This document shows, in pieces, positions 54,579-64,000 of a stretch of DNA of 64,000 nt. Under the pieces are notes generated by a model that did not search any database, was not told where the DNA came from, and worked only from the letters and a program-made list of their open reading frames with translations. The first letter of the stretch is position 1. Each line of letters starts with the position of its first letter. The DNA comes from Puccinellia tenuiflora (Eukaryota > Streptophyta > Magnoliopsida > Poales > Poaceae). The position numbers and the translations under genes were made by a program. The stretch lies in the NCBI GenBank assembly GCA_012064385.1, contig QRDG01001520.1:248001-312000 (forward strand), read 5' to 3'.

Positions 54579-55496
54579 TTAGCTGCTTGTGAAACTAGGC
54601 CTCGTGTGTGGCATTAGTATGCGATCCTCTTGGGGTCTATCAAACTGCGAGATCAGTTCTTGCGCGATGGCCATCTTCCACTTTATACTTCCTACAAATT
54701 GAGCGCTCCAGCTAGATAGTTGGCAAGCTGTGGCTTGGAGTCGAAGCATGAGGCGTCGAAACATATCTGCATCGCATCGGAGGTGACAGTCAACGTGTGC
54801 GTCCTCCCAGTCCGTGGTGCAAAGAATCCTGTCGAGGCAAACCAGAGTAGGAGGCGACTGCTGGTTCGACCATGTGTAGCGACGCCCGGCGAGGTAAACC
54901 TCCTTCAGTGCTAGGTCATTGAGTAAGCGGCGGAATCGCCCCATCATACGCATGTTTAGGTTGCCATTGTTCCTGTCCTCGTTACGGCACATGAGGTTGA
55001 AGTCACCACACAACATCCATGGCCCTGGGCAATCAACTCTCACATCCCTCAGTTCTTGAAGGAACGTGATCTTGTCCGCGTCAGTTTGTGGTCCGTAGAC
55101 GATGGTCATCCACCACAGCGTTCCGGTGATCGTCGAGACCTTGACGGTGATCGTGTTTGTGGAGAACAAGGGGTCCGTGATCGTCACTGCCCTGCTTTTC
55201 CATGCGAGTAAGATGTCGTCCCGTGTGCCGATCACTGGCAGGCAGACATAGTCATCGTATTCAGAGCCCAGTGTTTCCAAGACCGTCGATGAGCAGATCA
55301 AATTCATCTTCGTTTCTTGCAAGCATGCAATGGATGCGTTCGCAATTTCAACCATCGAGCGAACAGAGGTACGGCGAGCGCGTCCGTTCAGCCCGCGCAC
55401 GTTCGCGATTACAATACTAAGGCCGTGATCCATAAAGAAGGGATTGACGGTAGATACTACAACGTGGAGCCTAAGCCTCACAGGCGACGTCGACAC
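54579..55496 (-). pseudogene. LINE APE-type endonuclease domain
   Basis: The open frame contains the endonuclease/exonuclease/phosphatase signatures VIANVRGLNGRARR, CLQETKM, TIVYGPQ, MLCGDFNLM and RRYTWSNQQ...CLDRIL. This domain nicks target DNA to prime reverse transcription. Conserved Asn, Glu and Asp of the active site are present. The frame stops at TSS (54579), whereas in an intact LINE it would run on into RT; the RT continues in other frames. The start is not reliable, as the domain begins near DHGLSIVIANV (about 55430). Confidence 0.8.
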
Positions 55497-56340
55497 GTGT
55501 CGGCAACGGGATCACACGAGGGACCTCGCGGTCGACAAGGGCGTCGATGGCCCTTCATCTCCGCTGCCATGATGGCCTAGTCAATCCCAATGACGTCGAG
55601 AGTACATAGGACCTGGAACCTGTGCCCTTCTCGCAGCAGTGGGCGGTGCTGTAGTTGGCGTGCTTGCGGCTAAGTGTCCGCGGCGAGGTGCAGAGAAGTT
55701 CAATGGGCGTCGTGGCTTCTTTCCAAGAGCGGGTAGCGTCTTGTTGAGGTGCTTCGTAGCGGCTGAGAGGAAATCCCCCAGAGTCAAGGGCCGTGGGGCA
55801 GCAGTCCTAGCTCGGGAACAGCGGAGGGTCACCGGCGGTGAGGCGAAGCGGCTTGGGGATCGCAGAGCGGCAAAATCAGCAGTGCGTAGCCGCGACTCGC
55901 ACAGAGATGCAGGATTGGGCACCGGCAAAGTGGGACGGGTCGCAGACCTGCGTAGGAGCGTGGGGGACATGCCCGCGCTCGTTGCATGCTGCCCAACATC
56001 GGGGCACCCTTCTGGATGACCCAAGACTGACTGCGGCGGCCTTTCTTCTGGATCCTTCTTGAGATTTTGGGCGGGAGTTCGCGCCAACAGCATGTGCACC
56101 CACGTTTGTGAGGCTGGCGACACACGATGGCGGCGGAGCACCGGCAGCTGCTCACAGATCTGTGTGACACTATGTTGCGATTGGATCGAGTTCGTGGGTG
56201 CAGCACGTCGGGTGCCAAGAGTGATCGTCCCCAACAACGGCTCGGGAGGGACAACACATGGGAGAATTTTCTTCGTGGGGTCCGTGCGGCAAAGCTCCGC
56301 GACCAGATCTCCGCATTGGCAATTGTCATGTGGCACTGTC

Positions 56341-57065
56341 ACACTTCGATATATCAGCACCATGAGGTACGCCAAGGTGTTGATCAACGAGGAATCGAGA
56401 TCACCAATCTGGCACCTCCGAGGTCTACGACGGGGAAATCCATTGTCGCCCTAGCTATTTGTTCTCGTTGTCGACACGTTGGGGCACTTGATCAACGCTC
56501 GCCGAGACGGCTTCAGCGATCCCTTCCTTGAATGGCTGGCCATCCTACTATCCACGGCTAGTACGATGGCGCTGATCAACGAGGAATCGAGGTCACCAAT
56601 CTGGCACCTCCGAGGTCTACGACAGGGAAATGCATTGTCGCCCTAGCTATTTGTTCTCGTTGTCGACACGCTAGGGCGCTTGATCAGGCGCGCGACAGCC
56701 TTGGGTCTCCAGTAGCTTCAATCCGAGGTGAGCGATACCCATGGTCTCAATGTACGCAGATGACATCATGTTGTTTGGCCATAACTATCATCGTGGCAGT
56801 CAAAGAGATCATCCTGATGTTTGGTCGTGGTTTGAGGCTATGCGTCAATTTCGCGAAGAGCTCTGTCACGCTCATCCATGGCAGCCCATCGGTTGCCCCA
56901 TTGTTGAGTTCCCTCACACGTACTTGGGCATACACCTCACGGTGTGGAGACCTACAGCCGCCCGCTCTGCTGCAACCGCTGGTTGACAGGGCATGTGGAT
57001 GCCTCCTGGAAGGCATGACTGATGAACAAGGATGGCCGTATTGCGCTGGTGAAATCGGTCCTTAA
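56341..57065 (+). pseudogene. LINE RT fragment in opposite orientation, with internal duplication
   Basis: The plus strand encodes LINEESRSPIWHLRGLRQGN, FVLVVDTLGRLI and the catalytic YADDIMLFGHN (56753 onward), ending near KDGRIALVKSVLNTIALTF. A segment of about 105 bp is present twice, from 56381 and from 56573 (period 192). The fragment meets the minus-strand LINE head to head around 56340; the exact joint is uncertain. Confidence 0.75.
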
Positions 57066-57935
57066 CACGATCGCCCTAACTTTTGTATTTAGGTGATGTT
57101 GTAAGGGAGAAAAATCACCTGAAAAACCGGAAGCTCTTTCCTCTAACAGTGTACCTCCACACAATGGAAAAGGCATAGAAGATACCAGAATAAAGGAAAA
57201 ATCAAAACATGAAGAAAAGAGAAAGAAAAGAATGGACCAACGTAGCCCCTTCATGAACCAAGCTCATGCATCAATGTAGCCCACGGATGAATAGAGGCTC
57301 ATTAGAGCCCATTAGGCATCCCCGCGGCCCAAAAGGTAGCCCCTTCATGAACCAAGCTCCTTAAAGGTCATTTTTTGTTTTTTCTAGAATAGACTCTTGC
57401 CCCTACTTTTCCATCCGACCAAGGGTGTTGGTGGTCCTTTGCACATGACCTTAGGCCTATAAATGGCTCCCCATGGGTCACTTGTTCCTCATCTCTCATA
57501 TCTAGAATAGACTCTCTTGCCTCTACTTTTCCATCCGACCAAGGGTGTTGGTGGTCCTTTGCACATGACCTTAGGCCTATAAATGGCTCCCCATGGGTCA
57601 CTTGTTCCTCATCTCTCATATGAATAAATAGCTCTCCACAAGGGAGATACCTACTTCTTGAGTTGATCATTCCAAGAATCGAGATCGGGTGGAATTCCTA
57701 CGAAAACGAAAGTTGTGTTGCGTCAATGGATTCCCTCGAGGCATCATAGGGTCTCTCACTTTCATGAACACTACGTCGCTCAACACGATTAGGCCTCTCA
57801 CTTGTCCACGAGACGAGGTTGAACTCGATCAATAATAAATAATGTGTACCGATGTTACTATCCGCGATCGTTGGTCACGCCTTTACTTTCTAACACCGAC
57901 ACCGTCGTACTCTCTATGTTGTTTTTTCAATAACA
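57066..57935 (+). mobile_element. LTR of a Gypsy-type element (left end not fixed)
   Basis: The right end is clear: CAATAACA at 57928-57935, followed by the primer-binding site at 57937. The left end was not identified; the junction with the LINE lies near 57066-57100. It contains a 118-bp tandem duplication including the TATA-like CCTATAAATGGC. Confidence 0.55.
57383..57620. repeat. 118-bp tandem duplication spanning a TATA box
   Basis: Copies 57383-57500 and 57501-57620 are almost identical, each with TCTAGAATAGACTC, CCGACCAAGGGTGTTGG, CCTATAAATGGCTCC and TTGTTCCTCATCTCTCATA. The second copy has two extra bases (ACTCTCTTGC for ACTCTTGC). Confidence 0.92.
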
Positions 57936-57936
57936 C

Positions 57937-57953
57937 TGGCGCCGTTTGTGGGA
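57937..57953 (+). other. Primer-binding site of a Gypsy-type element
   Basis: TGGCGCCGTTTGTGGGA one base after the LTR end. It is a common primer site in grass Gypsy elements. Confidence 0.7.
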
Positions 57954-58450
57954 AACGCCTAACTAAAAGTCGTGTTTCCTCCAACCTTCATAACTCAGCA
58001 AATTGACAATTTCGGCAAGTCTCAAGGACCATCACTTCAAAACAAGATCTCGCAAAAGAAGCCATGAAGAAGTCCAAAAAGAGCCGTCTGTCAAAGGCAA
58101 AACCCGAAAAGAATGCCGCCGAAGAATCGATTCTGACACTTGTTGTGTTAGGTGCAACTAACAAGCAAAGCAAGACCCCTCTCAATGTGGCACCACCAAC
58201 CTACGAAGATGGAAGATTTGTGCAAAAATACACCCGAGGTACCAGACGAATTAGTAGACTACCTCAGGGCCCTCATGACTGCCGACATAATAGACTTGGA
58301 CGCAATTCACACCGTCGTCAGAGTGTCACTAGCCGCACTTACCTAACCAACATTAAGGATAAAGACACCAATTCCATTGCCCGCAACCGTCATGATCAGC
58401 ATCAATCACCACACATCCAAGGAGGCAAATCTACACTAAAAGTCTAAGGA
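57954..58450 (+). pseudogene. Leader and broken gag start of a Gypsy-type element
   Basis: A Lys-rich start, MKKSKKSRLSKAKPEKNAAE, at 58064 is followed, after a shift near 58220, by PEVPDELVDYLRALMTADII in the frame ending at 58346. This fits the N-terminal gag part of a Gypsy element, but no capsid core, zinc knuckle or pol follows. The element is truncated before 58500. Confidence 0.45.
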
Positions 58451-59040
58451 GTGCTGAAACTGAACGCTTCCTTCAACTAGCTCCGTCCACTCAGCAAGTT
58501 GTCCTTGCCAGAAACCCATGGTTGAATCCACAATTCTTAGGTCAACACCACCGCGCCGACGCATTTCAACTGGATCGGTCTGTTTCGATCCGGATGGGTC
58601 GAAACAAGGGCCCAATGCGCCGACGTATTTCGAGCGTCGTCCTTTTTTCGTCCGTTACCAGACACAAATCCGGCCCAATTCTAGGTCAGGTTTGCGTCCA
58701 CACGGACAGTAAACGAAGTGTCGACGCATCCGTCCACACATGGAGCCGGCCCCACTTAGCAGCGACAGAAACCGCCCCCGGTCCTTCTTTTTATCCACTG
58801 CGTGGGGGTCCTCGGCCAAATCCCTACTTCCACTTCCGTCCACCGCCCCTTCTGCTCCCTCGCCGCCGGCAAAAACCCTAGCCAGTAGCCACAATACCAT
58901 TCTTCAAGCTCGGCAAGGGCAAGCACGACGCCGAGACCGGGTCCTCGTCGAGGCAACGCCGCGCGCGGCACCGGACCGCGCGATCCCGCCTGCCGCTCGA
59001 TTGCGCCACTGGCGGTGGCGAAGCAGCCGCGTGTGAGGCA
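58451..59040 (+). other. GC-rich stretch with gene-5'-end character
   Basis: CTTTTTATCC near 58788, AAAAACCCTAGCC at 58870-58882 and an open frame IPFFKLGKGKHDAETGSSSR from 58899 resemble a plant leader and N-terminus, but the ATG would be ATA. The frame ends without a donor site that fits. It may be a gene fragment or chance. No confident gene. Confidence 0.3.
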
Positions 59041-60503
59041 CAGGGAGTAACTCAGCGCACAAACAAAGTAGATTTCATAAATACCAACATTCCAAACATT
59101 AATTAGGTGCAGAGACTCCCTCTGATATGTCATATCCATCCTAGTAGGTTTTTGAAATTCATAGGAAACAATACAATGAAACGTGCAGCCTCCTATACCG
59201 ACCAGAGAAGAAAAGAATCATAATTCCCAAATTCAAGCATTAGATATAGCAGAAGCAGCATATGACTCAATTTTCTTTGCCTAAAAAGATCAGGAGACAC
59301 GAAGAAATGTATTATTCCATATCCGAGTTCCCACCATATCACCATGCATTTGGAAACTTTAAAAAAATTGCAGCTATTCCAAGAATAAACAAATATAGAG
59401 GACATGGTGTGACCTTATATGCCAGTGTATATACTTCTAGCATCCTTTTTTGGGCATTGTAGCCATACCGATAGCATGGCCGTCTGATATGAATGAGGAT
59501 ACCAATTAGCCATGCGAGTGTAAAAAATAGACACCTATGGGCTATGGCTGATGCATTGGGTCCAGAAATCTAGCTTACCTTAATTCTGAGGCAAACCGCG
59601 TTGATTAGAAACCTGAAAAAATAGATAGCATCATCTATTGTTGCTATACAGAACTACAAAGCCGACTTGTCTATACCAAGAATTATTATTCACACAGTAG
59701 CAACCTAAGTAGACATTTTTTTTTTCTTTGACAATGAATATTGTAGATTTCTCTTTTAGAAGCAAACTTTGAGAAACACAAATTCAAGTAAATCGACCGC
59801 CCTACAAACTAACAGGGGAGCAACGCAATCTTCTATAATTGGTCACAAATGTCTTAGATTATCTTTAAGGATTACTACATGTGGTTGATTCGCCGACTAC
59901 CAAGCGCACTCACAGCATAGGGCAATACATACACCGGTACCAAGAGATACAGAGCCTAAAAGGACATCAGGCAGTACATCAATGAAAAAGAAGGGAGAGA
60001 ATACCAAATCAAGTATTCAACATAATGGCTAAATCCAATCTTCCAATTATATAAAAATATGCATATGATAAATATAAATCCCAGGAAATAGTGATACTGG
60101 CCCATTTACAAAACAAATGGGCGACTGAATAGAGCACAGGTTTTTGGTTGAAATTTGTAGAGCACAAAAAAAGGTGAAAGTTGACTGCGTCAAATATCAT
60201 TTGGAGAACAAAGGAAGCCCAAAGGCAGATTGAACCATCAAATGTGTTAAAAGTGGTTGTTTCCATATAGGTACATGAAATGCCAAATTACAATACAAAA
60301 CCACAAAAAAATGGTTCTTCTATTTATTTTGATATTCTAACAACACAAGACAAAGGAAGAAAGAAATTAGGGTGTTTTAACAAAGAGATGCACCAGATAA
60401 AAATAATATGCGTCAAACTCAAACAGACATGTAGATATGAGCACAGTGAAGTGCAAATGGAACAAAACTGAAAATGATACTATGGACCACTATATACTCA
60501 TAC
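59041..60503 (-). other. AT-rich region downstream of the minus-strand gene
   Basis: Probably 3' untranslated or intergenic. A 34-bp segment with good splice sites on the minus strand (TTTTTTCAG before, GTAAGC after, about 59577-59611) may be a small 3' exon. No coding region was recognised. Confidence 0.35.
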
Positions 60504-60518
60504 CTTTTCTTAACCTGA

Positions 60519-63149
60519 CTAATTGGTGTGGACCATCTGATTTCCTGCAACAACAAACAATGATTTGGTGATTTTTCCTAGAGGCAAAGAATGATTGATT
60601 ATTATCTTATTTCTTTGCCTAAACAGAGAATGGTAGAAAAGGGAAGAATTAGTGCTACAGTTAAAACTGAATATACACATAAGAGAAACTAAACGATTCA
60701 TGTGTCTAGCCCATGTAAGAGACAAAATCCATGGACTAAATTATGTTTAAGAACTGAAGAAATTACAAATTGTCAAAAAAGGAAAAGAGCAAGGGCATCC
60801 CCAATTCTGAAATGCAATGGTATGATGAAATTGTCCAAAAAAATGGCTCATATATAACTCCTAACAATAATAACTGGTTGAACAGCTCGCACACTACTTT
60901 CACATAGCATGAGTTCTAGATAAAAAGAGTAAATATATAACTTTATTTCTGATGATGGCTCCTACTGAAAATAGTAGCTATAGATATAGATGTTGTCGCT
61001 GCAAAATAATAGGTTATATACCTCTAAAACCACTGTAAGAGAAATCCCAGCTCATAATTTTTGTCTGATCGGACGACCGAGCATCCCAAATTGCTGTGAT
61101 GCGGTTATTTTCAATGCCATTCACCTTATTGTATATTCCAAAGCTGCAAACAGAAGGAAGACATTAGCAGGCAAAGAGATCTGAAAGTACAATTTACTTT
61201 TCATACAGCTGAAAGTTTAAAATTGAAATAGATATGAAACAAAGTGCATTTAGATTCACATGTACAAAAGTGATGGAAGGTAAGATATGACACTTCCTTT
61301 TGTCTTTGTGAGGGATTAATGACATTTTTAGGCATGTTAACAAATATGAGATTATTTGCATTACCATATCATGGATCGCAATTTCGCAAACTATGTAGAT
61401 TACTCTTTTGTATAGAGAAGCACCAGGCATGTAAAAACTACCCAGGAAGCTCAGAAGATGACACAATTAATAGCACAATGTTCCAAAGGGAATCATTAAT
61501 GGTTTAGCACATTGTTCATGCGATTACTATATTCAACATTGTTCGTGAACACATCCAACATGAATTTTCTCTATGTTAGAAAATACATATATTTCAAAAA
61601 TTTCTATCCAAAAGGACATTATTTCACATCCAACTCCTGTCCAGTTAGTATCATCCTGTTCTAACATAATCTCATTGGCACTAATGAGTGATCTGGGCAG
61701 TAATTCAAGGTAGTATTATCTGCCTACAAAACAAAGAAAATAGTTAGTGATAATAGCACACATGCTTTCAAAATACACCATACACCATACCGGGAGTAGC
61801 AGTATTGATTTCTTAATATTTCACTCCAATATAATAGACTCGAATAAAAAACTAAACACTACTACTTAATTAGCTCACCTTGATATTGCAAGTGACATTA
61901 GTTGCGGAGAGTTCAGGAAATCAAACTTCAGGATGTCGATATCAAGAATAATTTCAGATGCAGAACACTTCCATCAAGGGAGTATAGTTAGATGGAACTT
62001 GGATATAAACTATAAAGCTTGCCAGGTCGAGTTATTCCAGCTCATCCAGCTTGCTGGTCAGCCTGCACTCTATTTATTCATGAAAAAATCAGTAGATATT
62101 TACACTATAGCTAGACATCATTGAGTGGAAGTAATCTGACAATAAATCAGGTGCACACCGACAGCTAGAGGGCATATTCTGAGATATTTACCTGCTAATT
62201 TGTACTACATCAAGTGAATACATTCCAGCTGACCGATTATAATGACTTTGCTAGATAGATAAACTCCATTTGAAGAGCTTCGCGTGGATCCATCATATGC
62301 TAATTATGTGAGATGCAGAATGTCCATTTCCTGTGTAAAAGATAACTACATCATGCTTTGCATCGCATCATATGATATTTATAGTACATGCTGAATTTGC
62401 AATGCATGAAAACAGAACATGGGAGGATATAGTTGAAGGAGTAATTTTGTTTGAACAAAACGAAAGACCCCCAACATTCGCTGCTGGTGCTGGTTCAGAT
62501 TATAAAAAGGCACTATGCTGCAGATTCTAAAAAAGCACTATGGTTCAGATTCTAAAAAGGTCAAATAATTACATGCTCAAATAGAAAGATTTGGGACCAC
62601 TCTTCTTTCTTCTACATAACTCGATCTTCTTGACCAGAATACATCTAAAAAAGGTAAATCAGATGCTCAACCAGAAAAACATATATCCACTCCAGAAATC
62701 AACACCGTTGTCACCTAGCCCTCTCACTAACCTTCTTCCTCATTGGTATCTCACGTCCTTGTGTTCCAATCCCATGAAGAAACAGGTGGGAACTTGAACA
62801 TATTGCGTACCAAAAAAAGAGAGAGAGATAGAAACCTGGGATCCTCGTAGACCTTCCACCTTCCCGACGAACTGGAGCAGAGCATCGCTCCTAGAAGCCA
62901 CAAAGGTCAACTGCTTTCCTAGAAGCCCTGGGGAAACCTCGTCTTGAGCAGCCCCCAACGAATCTGAGCCTCCAGGCTACATCGCATCGAACCTGCAAAC
63001 ACGAACTTGGTGAATCAACAGAAGAACACACCAAATAACCGTGGCAAAACACGAATCAACATTTACCCGTGTGAAACACAACTCGAAATTACCACTCACC
63101 TCAATCTCCGGCCAAGGCACCAGTCCTCATCACGGCAGGCAGGCACCAT
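60519..63149 (-). pseudogene. Unnamed five-exon gene, one in-frame TAG
   Basis: Minus-strand exons 63149-63100, 62992-62836, 61967-61879, 61143-61022 and 60544-60519 (stop 60521-60519). Each has GT-AG borders and phases that agree. The chain is MVPACRDEDWCLGRRL, RFDAM, TAG at 62979-62977, then SLGAAQDEVSPGLLGKQLTF, SRSDALLQFVGKVEGLRG, SEIILDIDILKFDFLNSP, NGIENNRITAIWDARSSDQT and SWDFSYSGFRGNQMVHTN. Total 146 residues plus the stop. The acceptor of the third exon (GATGGAAG) is weak. A TATA box and AAACCCTAGCC leader lie upstream. The protein is not recognised. Readthrough, a different first exon, or true pseudogene status are all possible. Confidence 0.45.
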
Positions 63150-63540
63150 TGGGCCGCCCTGGAGCTTTCTTCCCACGTGCTCTTCCTCGCCGCCAGTCTC
63201 TTGCGGTATCACGACGGAGCTTGATGGTCGATTCTAGGCTTGGAGAACGGGAGAGAGAGAGAGAGGCGGAGGGCAGCAATGGCGCCATGGCTGCGCGAGG
63301 CAGAGCTCGACGCGGATGGATTGGGTCCGGCGCCGGCCATCCGACCCTCTAGCGTGGTGTGGCTGCAGGACGAGCTCTGTCTGTTGAACGCCGAGGCAGA
63401 GGGAGAGGCTAAGCGTGGCGGCGGAGGAGAAGGAGGCTGGTGGTGGCGGTGGCGGCGGCGGCAGCCATGTGAGAAGGGGATTGGAGTAGGAGAGGCGCGA
63501 CGGGGTGCGAGGAGAGACGCGCGCTGGGATTGGGTCTGAG

Positions 63541-63552
63541 GCGGCTAGGGTT
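63541..63552 (-). promoter_or_regulatory. AAACCCTAGCC leader motif
   Basis: The minus strand reads AAACCCTAGCCG about 18 bases after the TATA box. This telo-box-like word is frequent just at or after start sites of broadly expressed plant genes. Confidence 0.5.
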
Positions 63553-63569
63553 TCACGGACGGGCGCAGC

Positions 63570-63576
63570 TTTTATA
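63570..63576 (-). promoter_or_regulatory. TATA box of the minus-strand gene
   Basis: TATAAAA on the minus strand in CGTATAAAAGCTGCG. The predicted start site is near 63540. Leader 63540-63150 contains an upstream ATG (MAAAAATATTSLLLLRR, 19 codons). Confidence 0.55.
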
Positions 63577-64000
63577 CGACGCGGTGATTCCGGCAGTAAA
63601 TTTTTTTACCGTGGCACGGATGGCTGACACGTAGTGGTGGAGGCTCTTATCAACGGTCAAAATGATCTAAACTCTGAGAAGCCTCATGTAACACCCAAGG
63701 ATGTATTCTTTAGATGCCTAGTTTAACCCAAACCAGCAAGTTCAGGCATAAGTAAATGCTTTGTTCATACAAACAAAATATAAATCCCTAATTACACAAG
63801 ATTAGAAGGCGACTATGATTTGGTGTAACTAAAACTAACTAACATGTTGTTGCCTGGAAATCAAAGCTATATGACTAAAGCGCTAGTCCTAAGTTGAATT
63901 AGACCACACATTAGTTTGACTATAACAGCAACTAAAAAATTAACCATTAAAGCGAACTTTAAGGATGACAATATATCAAGCAATACACATTACTATAAGT
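63577..64000. other. Upstream region of the minus-strand gene; possible LTR start
   Basis: No gene seen. TGTAACACCCAAGGATG at 63689-63705 resembles the first bases of many grass LTRs, but no partner copy is in the window. Confidence 0.3.

Larger units (their letters stand above)
53525..56340 (-). mobile_element. LINE relic (ORF1 tail, endonuclease, reverse transcriptase)
   Basis: Read on the minus strand, the order is that of a plant L1-type LINE. A Pro/Arg-rich ORF1 tail (56387-55581) comes first, then an APE-type endonuclease (55496-54579), a connecting region (LKDGDANTTFLHRQCTFRRQ), and RT pieces KAPGPDGFMAEFLRACW and LKLDLARAFNSIAWPFLFEV. It has frameshifts between domains, no visible poly-A end or target duplication, and is cut at its 3' side by Harbinger copy 2. 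Confidence 0.85.

Noticed and set aside
56059..56531. Plus-strand frames of 131-134 codons
   Set aside because: Shadows of the LINE ORF1 tail on the minus strand and of the LINE fragment that follows.
63689..63705. TGTAACACCCAAGG as an LTR start
   Set aside because: No second copy, primer site or target duplication is in the window, so it is only mentioned as a possibility.

Overview
This is nuclear DNA of a grass, most likely a Triticeae species (wheat, barley, rye or Aegilops). The evidence is a Copia LTR with the start typical of Triticeae Angela/BARE-type elements (GTTATGCCCTAGAGGCAA, 23831 onward), Stowaway MITEs with CTCCCTCCGTTCC ends, a Tourist MITE with GGGCCTGTTT ends, Athila-like Gypsy elements, and genes with GT-AG introns. 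No bacterial, organellar, tRNA, rRNA or CRISPR features were seen. Almost all of the window is transposon. Every multi-exon gene-like locus I found carries at least one break.

Layout. 1-1268: 3' end of a non-coding LTR element (LTR 783-1268) lying against a minus-strand Gypsy fragment (gag relic 1269-2221, very long LTR 2620-6468). 6469-7337, 15969-16059 and 21547-22109 appear to be three pieces of one older sequence with a TATA box, split by insertions. These insertions are a complete Athila-like Gypsy element that carries only gag-protease (7338-15963, TSD CCGGG, with a 396-bp MITE in its 3' LTR) and a solo LTR (16060-21541, TSD CTCGC). The solo LTR is itself split by a complete GC-rich non-autonomous LTR element (16371-20496). 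22110-25508: 3' half of a decayed Angela/BARE-like Copia element.

25592-35776: an unnamed minus-strand gene with at least three introns. It is broken by a Copia insertion (26338-32281, itself carrying a 587-bp hAT-type element), a poly-A retroposon (34251-34758), a premature stop and frameshifts. One of its introns consists almost entirely of a Stowaway MITE. Upstream of it lies a cluster of TIR elements (35991-39419), including a Harbinger-type element with its own ORF. A homologous ORF sits in a second Harbinger-type element at 52117-53521.

41108-47706: a plus-strand, about 12-exon relic of the grass Ulp1-like (C48) protease family that is often carried by transposons. It has several frameshifts and stops, a Tyr where the catalytic His is expected, and a minisatellite motif shared by several introns. 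47707-51170 holds little that can be read apart from a hAT-like element at 49127-49672. 51160-52050: internally deleted Copia. 53525-57065: two opposed LINE fragments. 57066-58450: LTR, primer-binding site and leader of another Gypsy-type element. 60519-63149: 5-exon minus-strand gene model with a TATA box at 63570-63576 and a single in-frame TAG.

Nested insertions can be ordered: host sequence, then Athila-like element and solo LTR, then the GC-rich element and MITEs. In the broken gene the order is gene, then Copia, then hAT. Coordinates of complete elements come from matching terminal repeats and target-site duplications read directly. Family names are inferences from sequence style and were not checked against a database.
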